Shown here: positions 53,722-64,000 of the stretch, one piece after another
Layout: each line of letters opens with the position of its first letter
Position numbering within the stretch: position 1 is the stretch's first letter
Source of the DNA: DATAYA01 sp963754235
Lineage (GTDB): Bacteria; Pseudomonadota; Alphaproteobacteria; Acetobacterales; Acetobacteraceae
Reading direction: 5' to 3'
Assembly: GCA_963754235.1 (NCBI GenBank)
Contig: CAVWFK010000044.1
Location: 372,001-436,000, forward strand
DNA length: 64,000 nt
Position numbers and translations under genes: made by a program
The notes under the pieces: generated by a model
Database searches by the model: none
What the model saw: the letters and a program-made list of their open reading frames with translations, nothing else
Told to the model about the DNA's origin: nothing

Positions 53722-54173
53722 ATGACCACCGTGCTGCTGATCCTCCATCTGTTCGTCACGCTCGCCCTGATCGGCGTCGTGCTGATCCAGCGCAGCGAGG
53801 GCGGCGGCCTCGGGATCGGCACCTCGCAGGGCATGGGTAGCTTCATGACCGGGCGGGGCACGACGAATTTGCTGAGCCGCACCACCGCGATCCTGGCGAC
53901 GATCTTCATGGCGCTGGCGCTGGCGCTCGCCCTGCTCAATCGCGGCACCGCGGGGGTGGGCGGCTCGATCCTCAACGAGCCGCCGCCGGTGGTCAATCCG
54001 GCCGGTCCGGCCGGGATGGCCGTGCCGCATCCGCCGGCCGGACAGAAGGCGCCAAGCCCCGCGCCAAGCCCCGCGCCAAGCCCGCGCCAAGCCCCGCGCC
54101 AAGCCCCGCGCCAAGCCCCGCGCCAAGCCAGGGCACGCCGCAGCCGCCGGCACCCACGGTGCCGACCCGCTGA
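53722..54173 (+). CDS. secG: Preprotein translocase subunit SecG, repeat-tailed, frame slip in tail
   Basis: The first 80 residues are normal SecG: two membrane helices (LLILHLFVTLALIGVVLIQR and LLSRTTAILATIFMALALAL) joined by EGGGLGIGTSQGMGSFMTGR. SecG assists SecYE in protein export. A proline-rich tail follows, built from 12-base units GCCAAGCCCCGC (54051 onward). The third unit has only 11 bases. As written this shifts the frame and runs into a basic tail ending near 54219. With 12 bases the tail is SPAP repeats and QGTPQPPAPTVPTR, ending at the coordinate given. The core is intact either way. Confidence 0.85.
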
Positions 54174-54228
54174 GGGCCGGCCGACTCGGGTTCACCTTCT
54201 GCCCCGCTTCGATGTATGATGGGCGCCC

Positions 54229-55852
<1,624 letters not shown>

Positions 55853-55860
<8 letters not shown>

Positions 55861-56686
55861 GGCGCGCACGATCCGCGTCGGCGCGGTCGGGATCGGCAAT
55901 CAGCTTCCGTTCGTGCTGATCGCGGGGCCGTGCCAGATCGAGAGCCGCGGGCACGCGATCGAGGTTGCGAGTGCCCTTGTGGGAATCGCACGCGCGGCAA
56001 AAGTGCCGCTGATCTACAAGAGCAGCTTCGACAAGGCGAACCGGACGAGCGCGGGCGCGGCACGCGGCGTCGGGATGGCTAAGGGACTGGCGATCCTGGC
56101 AGAGCTGCGCGAGCGGTTTTCCATCCCCGTGTTGACCGATATTCACGAGCGCGACCAGTGTGCGCCGGCCGCCGAGGCGGTGGATGTGCTGCAGATCCCT
56201 GCTTTTCTCTGCCGCCAGACCGATCTCCTGATCGCAGCCGGCGAGACCGGGCGGGCAGTGAACGTGAAGAAAGGACAGTTCCTCGCCCCTTGGGACATGG
56301 CCAACGTGGCCGCGAAGGTGGCGGCCACCGGCAACGACCGCATCCTGCTGACCGAGCGGGGCACGAGCTTCGGCTACAACACGCTGGTCAACGATTTTCG
56401 CGCGCTGCCGATCATGGCGCGGACCGGATATCCGGTGGTGTTCGACGCGACGCACTCGGTGCAGCAGCCGGGCGGGCTGGGCGGCGCCTCGGGCGGGCAG
56501 CGCGAGTTCGCCCCGGTGCTGGCGCGCGCCGCGTTGGCGGTAGGTGTGGCGGCGCTGTTCGTCGAGACACATCCCGACCCGGACGCGGCGCCGAGCGATG
56601 GGCCAAGCATGGTGCCGCTGCGCGAGATGGCGGGGCTGGTGGCGGGGTGGAAGCGGGTGGACGCGGTGGCGAAGGGCGCACCGTAG
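55853..56686 (+). CDS. kdsA: 3-deoxy-D-manno-octulosonate 8-phosphate synthase
   Basis: 277 residues. It condenses PEP with arabinose 5-phosphate for the Kdo of lipopolysaccharide. Blocks are LPFVLIAGPCQIESRGHAIE, YKSSFDKANRTSAGAARGVG, DVLQIPAFLCRQTDLLIAAG, NVKKGQFLAPWDMANVAAKV and FDATHSVQQPGGLGGASGGQ. Cys in AGPC hints at the metal-dependent class. A TTG start overlapping the pyrG stop gives a normal N-terminus (SEARTIRVG). A diverged copy of its last 35 codons lies 730 bases downstream. Confidence 0.93.
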
Positions 56687-56782
56687 GCCGGCGCCGAGAG
56701 CGGACACGCCCGGCGCTCAAACCGAGATCGCCAGCCTGTCGTGTTGAGTCATACCAGCGGCACAATGCGCTGACCGCTTTCC

Positions 56783-56879
56783 GTCATCGTCATTGCGAGC
56801 GGAGCGAAGCAATCCAGGCGGTCCGTTCTTTGCTGCACGCCTGGATCGCCACGCCGCCAAGCGGCGGCTCGCGATGACG
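56783..56879. repeat. Palindromic element with CGTCAT ends, copy 2
   Basis: CGTCATTGCGAGCGGAGCGA and GCAATCCAGGCG at the left, CGCCTGGATCGCCACGCCGC and GGCGGCTCGCGATGACG at the right. Matches the element after the dehydrogenase gene at 33262. Further right, at 57040-57110, AACAGGG recurs and GGGGCATAACA occurs twice in tandem. No gene was seen from 56690 to 57300. Confidence 0.68.
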
Positions 56880-57304
56880 AACGAGTTGGAGCACCGAGCG
56901 ATTGGTATCACATGCCGCGGCAGCGAAATGGACGCCGGAAAAAAATCGCAGTCTTGTCGTATCGGTAAGCGATAGCCGAGAGCTTCTTGAGTTTGCTGAA
57001 AAAATTCTGCCCGTGGCGAGCCAAAAGCGGCCCCAAAAACAGGCTCGGAACAGGGTCGGAACAGGGGCATAACAGGGGCATAACAGGGCGGAACAGGACC
57101 TGTTACCTTCCCGGCGGCGACAGGCGCAGCGGCTGAACCGGCTTCCGCCGCGGCGACGGTGGTCAGCGACTCGGCATCCGAGGCCTGCCTCGGACCCAGG
57201 ACCGCCGACACCAGCTCGCTTGAATGATTGGAACGAGGCCAATGGCTCCTCTCCGTCTTCTGGCAGTCAACGTAGCATTCCTCATGCAAATTGTCAATCT
57301 TTAT

Positions 57305-57418
57305 AACGAAACCGCGACCGCCCCGAGCGACCGGCCAAACATGGTGCCACCCTGCGGGATGGCGGGGCTGGTGGCGGGGTGGATGCGGGTGGACGCGGCG
57401 GCGAAGGGCGGCTCGTAG
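57305..57418 (+). pseudogene. Diverged 3'-end fragment of kdsA
   Basis: Codons read APSDRPNMVPPCGMAGLVAG then WMRVDAAAKGGS and stop. The kdsA end reads APSDGPSMVPLREMAGLVAG, WKRVDAVAKGAP and stop. Similarity covers about 35 codons and starts in mid-gene, so this is a remnant of a duplication, not a gene. The upstream sequence is AT-richer than its surroundings. Confidence 0.72.
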
Positions 57419-57508
57419 GAGCCGCGCCTTCCCGCCGCTAGACCGTCCCTGAAGCGGCTTGGGGCTTGGGGCTTGGCTGCAACTTGTTCCGGCCCTGCTC
57501 GCGTCGCG

Positions 57509-57748
57509 TTACGCGCGCCAGAACGGCTTGGCGGTCTCGCCGCGGATATCGAAATCACGGGCGTGTGGCAGATCACGGCGTTCGCGCCCGTCCATCACGG
57601 CAAGTTCGGCGCGCTCGCGGGCGCGAATGCGCCAGACGCGCAGCGTCTCACGGGCGGCGGCGAACGCCCGCGTCAACGCCAAGCCCTGCGGGCCAGAGAA
57701 GCGGGCGGCTGATGGCGCGAGTGCGGAGTTCGGTGCGCTGAACGACAT
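57509..57748 (-). CDS. DUF1127 small protein
   Basis: 79 residues. The C-terminal DUF1127 region reads RVWRIRARERAELAVMDGRE, then RRDLPHARDFDIRGETAKPF, similar to the YjiS-like RELxxLDDRxLxDIG motif. Small Arg-rich DUF1127 proteins of alphaproteobacteria can bind RNA and affect phosphate or stress responses; the role here is inferred. The start MSFSAPNS has GGACAAA upstream; an ATG 24 codons earlier is open. Divergent from the winged-helix regulator gene. Confidence 0.72.
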   Translation of the reverse strand: MSFSAPNSALAPSAARFSGPQGLALTRAFAAARETLRVWRIRARERAELAVMDGRERRDLPHARDFDIRGETAKPFWRA

Positions 57749-57886
57749 TTTGTCCTCCCATTCGTTGTGCGGCGGCAGTGGCCGCCGGTAGCGGGAGCAA
57801 ACCGCGGACAGGGCGTTCATGTCCTGAAAACGGGTTGAGACTTGGCTGAAATTTCCCTAAGAGCGGCCAGCCTCCGGGATCGTGCC

Positions 57887-59467
57887 ATGGGCGCCGAGCC
57901 GGCTGTCTATCGCTTTGACCGCTTCGTCCTGGACCTCGTCCGGGGCGCGCTCCTGGCGGACGGGGCGGAGCGCGCGCTCCGCCCGAAATCATTCGCCCTC
58001 CTGCGGCATCTGGTGGAAAACCCCGAGCGCCTGATCGACCGTGACGAAATCATGCGGGCGGTCTGGCCCGGCGTCATCGTCACCGAGGACAGCATCGCCC
58101 AATGCATCAAGGAGATTCGCCGGGCCCTCGGCGATGATGAGCAGCACTTCCTGCGCACCTTGCCACGGCGCGGCTATCTGTTCGCGGCCAAGGTGTCGCG
58201 GGCGGATGCAGCCGTTACCACGCCGATCGCCGCCACCTCGGCCGCACACGCCGCGGACGCCTCGCGTCCGCCGACGGGCCGACCCATGGTGGTGGTCCTG
58301 CCGTTCGAGAACATCGGCAACGACCCGGAAGAGGCCTATTTCGTTGACGGGCTGACGGCGGACCTGGTCACCGATCTGACCCGTTTTCAAAGCCTGCACG
58401 TCGTCAGCCCCCGTCGGAATGATCAGCGGCGTGCGTTGCCGGAGACGCCCTGGGCGCGTGAAATTTTGCCCCAGCGCACGGCCTATCTGGTCAGCGGGAG
58501 CATCCGCCGCGCGGGCGGGCGCATCCGGGCGACCGCGCAGCTCGAGGATGCAGGAAGCGGCGTCAGGCTCTGGGCCGAGCGGTTCGACCGGTCTCTCGAC
58601 GACCTGTTTGCCGTGCAGGAGGAATTGGCCGAGCGCGTCGCCGCGCATCTCGTCTCGCAAGTGGAGCATGACGGAATGCGCCGGGCGCGGCGGCACCCGC
58701 CGGCCAGCCTCGACGCCTATGATCTTTGCCTGCGCGGGCGTGAGCTGCACGCCCGGGCGACGGCGGCGGACACGCTCGCCGCGCGCGAGATGTTCGCGCG
58801 TGCGATCGAGGCCGACCCCGATTACGCGACCGCCTACGCTTGGCAGGCCTACACCGTCCAGCGCGCCATGACGCATCTCTGGGGCGAGCCGCGCGGCCGG
58901 CCGGCAGCGATCCTGTCGCTCGAACTGGCCCGCCGCGCGGTTGAAATCGAGCCGGGCTCACCCCTCTGTCTCGCTCGCCTCGCCTTCGTTTTGTTGCTGA
59001 ACGCGCAGTGGGACGAGGCGCTGGAGACCGGGCGCGCGGCGGTGCTTGCGAACCCCTGTGCCGTCGAGACTCGGCAAGCCTACGGGATGGTCCTGATGCA
59101 GGCCGGCGACCCCGCGGAAGCGGTGCGGGAAATCCGTCTGGCAGTTTCGCTCGATCCCTTCCACCCGCCCGGGTTGCGGGCCGAACTCGGGCGGGCGCTG
59201 CTGCTCGCCGGTCGTCCCGAGGAGGCTCTGCCGGAGCTGCGCTGGTGCGCCGCACGCTTGCCAGATTACGGGCCTTGCCGCCAAGCGTTGGTCGTCGCCG
59301 CGGCACTGGCCGGCCGCATGGAGGAAGCCCGCGCGGCAGTGCGCGAAGTGCTCCGCCTCACTCCGGACCGGACGACACGCAACATAGCCGAAATGTGGTT
59401 CTTCCGCGACCCCGCCGTCGTGGAGCGCTTCCGCGCGGGCTTCCGTGCCGCCGGATTCCCCGGCTAG
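57887..59467 (+). CDS. Winged-helix (OmpR-type) regulator with TolB-like and TPR region
   Basis: 526 residues. The N-terminal DNA-binding domain at about 5-100 includes YRFDRFVLDLVRGALLADGA, ALRPKSFALLRHLVENPERL, VWPGVIVTEDSIAQCIKEIR and FLRTLPRRGYLFAAKV. A TolB-like/adenylate-cyclase-associated region follows (RPMVVVLPFENIGNDPEEAY, YLVSGSIRRAGGRIRATAQL, WAERFDRSLDDLFAVQEELA). TPR repeats complete it (AREMFARAIEADPDYATAYA). No membrane helix separates the parts, so it is a soluble CadC-like relative. It converges on the sugar ABC transporter genes and may or may not control them. Confidence 0.85.
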   Translation: MGAEPAVYRFDRFVLDLVRGALLADGAERALRPKSFALLRHLVENPERLIDRDEIMRAVWPGVIVTEDSIAQCIKEIRRALGDDEQHFLRTLPRRGYLFAAKVSRADAAVTTPIAATSAAHAADASRPPTGRPMVVVLPFENIGNDPEEAYFVDGLTADLVTDLTRFQSLHVVSPRRNDQRRALPETPWAREILPQRTAYLVSGSIRRAGGRIRATAQLEDAGSGVRLWAERFDRSLDDLFAVQEELAERVAAHLVSQVEHDGMRRARRHPPASLDAYDLCLRGRELHARATAADTLAAREMFARAIEADPDYATAYAWQAYTVQRAMTHLWGEPRGRPAAILSLELARRAVEIEPGSPLCLARLAFVLLLNAQWDEALETGRAAVLANPCAVETRQAYGMVLMQAGDPAEAVREIRLAVSLDPFHPPGLRAELGRALLLAGRPEEALPELRWCAARLPDYGPCRQALVVAAALAGRMEEARAAVREVLRLTPDRTTRNIAEMWFFRDPAVVERFRAGFRAAGFPG

Positions 59468-59481
59468 GCTAGGGCTTGTCG

Positions 59482-60333
59482 CTACTTCACCGCCCCCAGC
59501 GTCAAGCCCTGCATCAGCCAGCGTTGCAGGAAGAAAAACACGATCGCAACCGGCAGAGTCGCGACCAGGGTTGCCGCCATCACCTGGTTCCACTCCACCG
59601 AGTAGCGCCCGGCTACCAGGTTCACGACCTGCAACGTCACCGTCATCTTCGAGGGGTCGCGCAGCATGGTGAGCGCCACGACGAACTCGTTCCAGCCGCT
59701 GACGAAGGTGACGGTCGCGGTCACCGCGATCGCCGGCACCGCGAGCGGCAGGAAGATCTGGGTGACCGCCCGGGTGCGGGTGCAGCCATCCAGCCACGCC
59801 GCTTCCTCCAGATCGCGCGGGATGGTCGCGAAGTAGGAGGACAGCATCCACACCGCGAAGGCGATGTTGAACGCGCCATAGATGATGATGACGACCAGCC
59901 GCGTGTTGACGAGCGAGCCGCCGTCGAACGGGATCGCCGCCGCCAGCCGGAACAGGCCCAGCACCAGCAGCACCGGGGCGAGCATCTGTGTCACCAGCAG
60001 GAACATTCGATAGGCGCCGCTGCCCGCGAAGGGCAGCCGCCCCAGCGCATAGGCCGCCGGCACGCTCACCAGCAACGCCAGCGCGGTTGCGGCCAGGCTG
60101 ATGCCGAGGCTGTTGGCAATGGCGGAGCCGAAATCCGCGGCCTGCCACATCGCCGCGAAGTTCTGCCAGGCGATGTGCTGCGGCAGCCAGCGCGGCGGAT
60201 AGGCGAGCACCTCGTCGAGCGGCTTCAGCGCCGTCGAAAGCATGACGGCGAAGGGGAACAGCACCAGCACCAACAGCGGCGCCAGCACCAGCCAGCACAG
60301 CACGGATTTGCGCAGCACCCGCGCGCGCGTCAT
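59482..60333 (-). CDS. Sugar ABC transporter permease, MalG type
   Basis: 283 residues, six helices. The EAA loop reads SYFATIPRDLEEAAWLDGCT, followed by FLPLAVPAIAVTATVTFVSG and WNEFVVALTML, the MalG-type signature. It forms the membrane channel with the MalF-type partner upstream, which it overlaps by four bases. No ATP-binding subunit gene is adjacent, so a shared MsiK/UgpC-like ATPase elsewhere is likely. Confidence 0.92.
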   Translation of the reverse strand: MTRARVLRKSVLCWLVLAPLLVLVLFPFAVMLSTALKPLDEVLAYPPRWLPQHIAWQNFAAMWQAADFGSAIANSLGISLAATALALLVSVPAAYALGRLPFAGSGAYRMFLLVTQMLAPVLLVLGLFRLAAAIPFDGGSLVNTRLVVIIIYGAFNIAFAVWMLSSYFATIPRDLEEAAWLDGCTRTRAVTQIFLPLAVPAIAVTATVTFVSGWNEFVVALTMLRDPSKMTVTLQVVNLVAGRYSVEWNQVMAATLVATLPVAIVFFFLQRWLMQGLTLGAVK

Positions 60334-61268
60334 GTCGTGCTCCGTCCCTGCAGGCGGATATAGAGCGCGGTGAAGGCGAACACGATCGCCAGCATCACCA
60401 GCGAGACGGCCGCCGCAGGCGCCGGACGGCCGAGCCGGAACGCCAGCTCGTAGAGATAGGTCACCAGGATATGGGTGGAATTGTCCGGCCCACCCTGCGT
60501 CATCACCCAGATGATCGGAAACGAATTGAACACGTAGATCACGTTCAGCACCACCGCGATGCCGACGAACGGATTGAGCAGCGGCAGTGTCATCCAGCGG
60601 AACTGCTGCAAGCCGTTGGCGCCGTCGATGCGCGCTGCCTCGTAGATGTCGCCCGGGATCGAAGAGAGGCCGCCCAGCAGGATGGTGGCGGTGAACGGGA
60701 TCGAGGCCCAGATGCCGACCGCGATCTCCACCGGGAAGGCGGTGGAGGCGCGCGCCGTCCATTGCACCGGTCCCGCAATCAGGCCGATCTGCTGCAGCAC
60801 GGTGTTGACCATCCCGTGATCGCCGTTGAACGACCACAGCCAGACGATCGCCGACATCGGCAGCGAAACCGCCCAGGGCAGCATCACGATCGTGCGCGCG
60901 ACCCCGCGGCCCCAGAATGGCTCGTTCAGCACGAGCGCCACGGGAACCGACAGCAACACGGTTCCGCCGACCACGGCGACGGTCCATTCCAGCGTGCGGA
61001 GCAGGGCGGCGAGGAAGATCGGATCGCCGAAAATCTGGCCGAAATTCCGCACCCCCACGAAACCGTGCACCTGCCCGAAGCGCGACACCTCGTGCAGCGA
61101 AAGATCCACGATCTCGTAGAGCGGATAGAGGATGATGCCGCCCGCGAGTGCCACGCTCGGCAGGATCAGCAGCCAGGGCAGGCCCGCATCGCGCCGGATG
61201 CGGGCCGCCCTCATGCGTCTCGCGCGGGCACCCGCAGGCGTGTGCCCGCGGGTCCGTGCGACTGTCAC
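60330..61268 (-). CDS. Sugar ABC transporter permease, MalF/UgpA type
   Basis: 312 residues with six helices after a basic N-terminus: LPWLLILPSVALAGGIILYP, then LLRTLEWTVAVVGGTVLLSV, and the EAA loop SIPGDIYEAARIDGANGLQQ with FRWMTLPLLNPFVGIAVVLN. It pairs with the MalG-type permease. It starts 21 bases after the binding-protein stop, so the three genes form one operon. Confidence 0.92.
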   Translation of the reverse strand: MTVARTRGHTPAGARARRMRAARIRRDAGLPWLLILPSVALAGGIILYPLYEIVDLSLHEVSRFGQVHGFVGVRNFGQIFGDPIFLAALLRTLEWTVAVVGGTVLLSVPVALVLNEPFWGRGVARTIVMLPWAVSLPMSAIVWLWSFNGDHGMVNTVLQQIGLIAGPVQWTARASTAFPVEIAVGIWASIPFTATILLGGLSSIPGDIYEAARIDGANGLQQFRWMTLPLLNPFVGIAVVLNVIYVFNSFPIIWVMTQGGPDNSTHILVTYLYELAFRLGRPAPAAAVSLVMLAIVFAFTALYIRLQGRSTT

Positions 61269-61289
61269 GACATCACGGCGGTCACGACA

Positions 61290-62531
61290 TCACGGGGCGA
61301 GCGCCTGATCGGCCCGCGCTGTCGCCTGCTTCAGCGCCGCAGCCGGCGACGCCTTGCCCAGATAGACCGACTGCACGGCATCCGAGACCGCCTTCGCCAC
61401 GTCCTCCCAACCCGTGATGGTCGGGGCGAAATGCGCTTCCGGCAGCAGCTTGACGAACACCTGCAACCGCTTGTCGTCGGCGAAATACGGGTCGGTGGCC
61501 GCCGCCTTCGTGGTCGGCAGGAAGCCCTCGTTCTTGTTGAACGTGACGCGCGGCCCCTTGGTGAACAGATAGTCGAGGAACTTCCAGGCCGACTTCTTCA
61601 CCTTCGAGTTCTTGAACATGATGATCGAATCGGTGACGGCGTAGGTGGACGTGGTGGTGCCCTTCGGCACCGGTGCGATGCCGTATTGCAGCTTGGGCGC
61701 CTCCTTGGCGATCTGGTTGATCAGGAAGGGCGCCGTGATCATCATGCCGACGCGGCCCTGCTTGAACAGGTTCTGCACGTCCTCGCGTGTGTAGTTGGTC
61801 GGCGACGGTTCCGTCAGCCCCTCGTCGATCATGGTCTTGTAGAGCGTCAGCGCCTTGATGCCGGCCGGGCTGTCGAAGGCCGCCTTGCCGTTGTTCCCGA
61901 TCACGTCGCCGCCATAGCTCCACAGCGCATAGTACCAATAGACGTCGGTTTCGATCGCCTTGCCTTGCAGGCCGAAGCCATAGCCGCCCGCCGCCTTTAT
62001 CTTCTTCGATGCCGCGACGACGTCATCCCAGGTCGTCGGGCCGTTCGGGAAGCCGGCCTTGGTCAACGTGGTCTTGTTGTAGAACAGCGCGCGCGCCGAG
62101 GCCGCGATCGGCAGGCCGTAGATCTTGCCGTTGATCGTGGCCGGCTTGAGGAAGACGCTGATAAAGCGGTCCTTGAACGCCGGGGTCATGTCGCTGTCGA
62201 GCGGCTCGGCGATGCCGTTCTTGACGAAATCGAGCAGCCAGCGGGTGCCGATGATCGAGATGTCCGGATTGGTGCCGCCGCCGATATCGGTCTGCAGCTT
62301 TTGCAGCAGATCGTCCCAGTTGACGACCTCGATCTTGATCGTGGTGCCGGGATTGGCCTTCTCGAACGCGCGTGCCATCTGCTCGAAATACGGTCCGGTT
62401 GCGGCGCTGTAATAGGCGACGGTGACGCGCACCGTATCCGCGCGCGCGGCCTGCGGCAGCAGCAACGCCGCGCCGGACAGCGCCAGCGTCAGCCCTAGTT
62501 GCCTGACGGCACCGAAGCCTGGGAATCTCAT
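61290..62531 (-). CDS. Extracellular sugar-binding protein (family 1)
   Basis: 413 residues. The signal peptide RQLGLTLALSGAALLLPQAA has cleavage near ARADT. The mature part has the family 1 fold: GPYFEQMARAFEKANPGTTI, VVNWDDLLQKLQTDIGGGTN, PDISIIGTRWLLDF and YGLPIAASARALFYNKTTLT, with WYYALWSYGGDVIGNNGKAA in the C-lobe. It captures a sugar, polyol or glycerol-phosphate-type ligand in the periplasm. The start MRFPGFG is chosen for the signal peptide; an upstream ATG gives an unlikely long leader. Divergent from eno. Confidence 0.9.
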   Translation of the reverse strand: MRFPGFGAVRQLGLTLALSGAALLLPQAARADTVRVTVAYYSAATGPYFEQMARAFEKANPGTTIKIEVVNWDDLLQKLQTDIGGGTNPDISIIGTRWLLDFVKNGIAEPLDSDMTPAFKDRFISVFLKPATINGKIYGLPIAASARALFYNKTTLTKAGFPNGPTTWDDVVAASKKIKAAGGYGFGLQGKAIETDVYWYYALWSYGGDVIGNNGKAAFDSPAGIKALTLYKTMIDEGLTEPSPTNYTREDVQNLFKQGRVGMMITAPFLINQIAKEAPKLQYGIAPVPKGTTTSTYAVTDSIIMFKNSKVKKSAWKFLDYLFTKGPRVTFNKNEGFLPTTKAAATDPYFADDKRLQVFVKLLPEAHFAPTITGWEDVAKAVSDAVQSVYLGKASPAAALKQATARADQALAP

Positions 62532-62713
62532 GGCCGTGTCTCCTCCGCCCGCGTCCGCGCCGTCATTCGCGGCGCCGCGGGTCAGTCGAGCGCAAGGGGG
62601 GCAAAAAGACAAGCCGGACGACGGCCCCGGGGCACCCTGCCCTGGCGCTGGCGGCTTGCCCTGCGCCCGGCGATTGCCTATCGCCGCTGGCAGCACCGCC
62701 ACAGGAGCATCCC

Positions 62714-63994
62714 ATGGCCGCCATCGCCGACATCATCGCCCGCGAGATCCTCGACAGCCGTGGCAATCCGACGCTGGAGGTGGACGTCGCACTCGATGAC
62801 GGCGCGCTCGGCCGCGCCGCGGTGCCGTCGGGCGCCTCCACCGGCGCGCACGAGGCGGTCGAGCTGCGCGACGGCGACCGCGCCCGCTTCGGCGGCAAAG
62901 GCGTGCGCACGGCGATCGGGAACGTCGAAGGCGAAATCTTCGATGCGATCGGGGGCATGGACCCGTCCGAGCAGATCAGGATCGACGACATCCTGATCGA
63001 TCTCGACGGCACGCCGAACAAGTCGCGCCTCGGCGCCAATGCGATCCTCGGCGTCTCGCTTGCCTGCGCCCGCGCCGCCGCCGCTTCGCTCGGCGTGCCG
63101 CTCTATCGCTATGTCGGCGGCGTCTATGCGCGCACCCTGCCGGTGCCGATGATGAACATCCTCAACGGCGGCCGGCACGCCGACAATCCGATCGACATCC
63201 AGGAGTTCATGGTAATGCCGGTCGGCGCCGGCACGATCGCCGACGCGGTGCGCATGGGCGCGGAGGTGTTTGCGGCACTCAAGCGCGCGCTGGCCGATGC
63301 TGGCCACAACACCAATGTCGGCGACGAGGGCGGCTTCGCCCCCGATTTGCGCTCGGCCGAGGAGGCGCTTGGTTTCATCGCGCGCGCCTGCGAGGCGGCC
63401 GGCTACCGGCCCGGCGAAGACTTGATGTTGGCGCTCGACTGCGCCGCGACCGAATTTTTTCACGATGGACACTATGTGCTGGAGGGCGAAGGCAAGCGGC
63501 TGGATGCAGGCGGCATGGTCGCCTATCTCGCCGATCTCGCCGGGCGGTTTCCGATCGCCTCGATCGAGGATGGCTGCGCCGAGGATGACTGGTCCGGCTG
63601 GGCGCTGCTGACGGCCACACTGGGCCAGCGGCTGCAATTGGTGGGCGATGATCTATTCGTGACCAACCCCGAACAACTCCGGCGCGGCATCGCCGAGCAC
63701 TCGGCCAACGCGATCCTGGTAAAGGTGAACCAGATCGGCACGCTCTCGGAGACGCTGGAGACGGTGACGGTTGCGCACCGGGCGGGGTTCGCGGCGGTGA
63801 TGAGCCACCGCTCGGGGGAGACCGAGGACACCATGATCGCCGACCTCGCGGTTGCGACCAACTGCCGGCAGATCAAGACCGGCAGCCTCGCGCGCAGCGA
63901 CCGTACGGCGAAATACAACCAGCTCATGCGCCTCGAGGCCGAGCTCGGCTCGGCCGCCCGCTATGTCGGGCGGACGGTGCTGCGTCAGGGCTGA
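62714..63994 (+). CDS. eno: Enolase
   Basis: 426 residues, complete, ending just inside the window. It converts 2-phosphoglycerate to PEP. ADIIAREILDSRGNPTLEVD opens it, PSGASTGAHEAVELRDGD is the mobile loop, and GGFAPDLRSAEEALGF lies near the catalytic Glu. Metal ligands lie in LALDCAATEFF, IASIEDGCAEDDW and LVGDDLFVTNPEQ. The catalytic Lys lies in ANAILVKVNQIGTLSETLE, and MSHRSGETEDTMIADLAVA closes the site. GGAGCATCCC precedes the ATG. Confidence 0.98.
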   Translation: MAAIADIIAREILDSRGNPTLEVDVALDDGALGRAAVPSGASTGAHEAVELRDGDRARFGGKGVRTAIGNVEGEIFDAIGGMDPSEQIRIDDILIDLDGTPNKSRLGANAILGVSLACARAAAASLGVPLYRYVGGVYARTLPVPMMNILNGGRHADNPIDIQEFMVMPVGAGTIADAVRMGAEVFAALKRALADAGHNTNVGDEGGFAPDLRSAEEALGFIARACEAAGYRPGEDLMLALDCAATEFFHDGHYVLEGEGKRLDAGGMVAYLADLAGRFPIASIEDGCAEDDWSGWALLTATLGQRLQLVGDDLFVTNPEQLRRGIAEHSANAILVKVNQIGTLSETLETVTVAHRAGFAAVMSHRSGETEDTMIADLAVATNCRQIKTGSLARSDRTAKYNQLMRLEAELGSAARYVGRTVLRQG

Positions 63995-64000
63995 ACCAAC

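Overview
This is a GC-rich window from an alphaproteobacterial chromosome, most likely Rhodospirillales and probably Acetobacteraceae-like. The evidence is gene order and protein type: murA - gcvR-like - hisG - hisD - infA - maf - RNase E/G - yacG - tRNA-Phe, then later tpiA - secG - pyrG - kdsA - eno, and 6S RNA between zapA and the formyl-THF cyclo-ligase gene. There is no rRNA here, so the taxonomy is inference.

Region 1 (1-20340) is accessory DNA ending at the 3' end of a tRNA-Phe gene. A tyrosine recombinase lies next to the tRNA. Further in are cargo and wreckage: an intact IS66-type element, a truncated exonuclease III gene, a beheaded alpha/beta-hydrolase gene, a dead IS5 element carrying a group II intron, an IS701-type relic, an alkyl-sulfatase-like gene and a short MITE-like element. 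The far left holds the maintenance block of an integrative conjugative element (ICE) of the alphaproteobacterial DUF736/DUF2285 kind: DUF932, large ParB, DUF5983, Toprim, SLOG (DUF2493), DUF736, an XRE regulator, two DUF2285 proteins and the start of an AlpA-like HTH gene. Transfer genes are expected beyond base 1. Repeated leaders and hairpins sit in front of many of these genes, and several genes are broken.

Region 2 (20341-33170) is chromosomal core on the minus strand: tRNA-Phe, yacG, RNase E/G, maf, infA, hisD, hisG, an ACT regulator, murA, dcd and a secreted lactonase-type propeller. A plus-strand pyroglutamyl peptidase follows, then a fused TRAP permease translationally coupled to a beta-hydroxyacid dehydrogenase. 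GC-rich palindromic repeats fill the gaps, and one of them supplies the end of hisG. A five-unit tandem array lies after the peptidase.

Region 3 (33400-53100) holds an RND efflux pump with its adaptor, asnB, sdaA, a DUF4142 protein, thiE with a class I aldolase, zapA - 6S RNA - fthC - a YmdB-type phosphoesterase, rutE, a NifU-like protein, a tyrosine-phosphatase-like protein, trpE, ppiD and tpiA.

Region 4 (53100-64000) has two tandem small membrane proteins, secG, pyrG, kdsA, a remnant of a second kdsA 3' end, a DUF1127 protein, a winged-helix/TPR regulator, a sugar ABC transporter without an ATPase gene, and eno.

Single-base frameshifts occur in at least eight genes, including trpE, sdaA and asnB. 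Either the assembly carries indel errors or some of these genes are decaying. The sequence alone cannot decide which.
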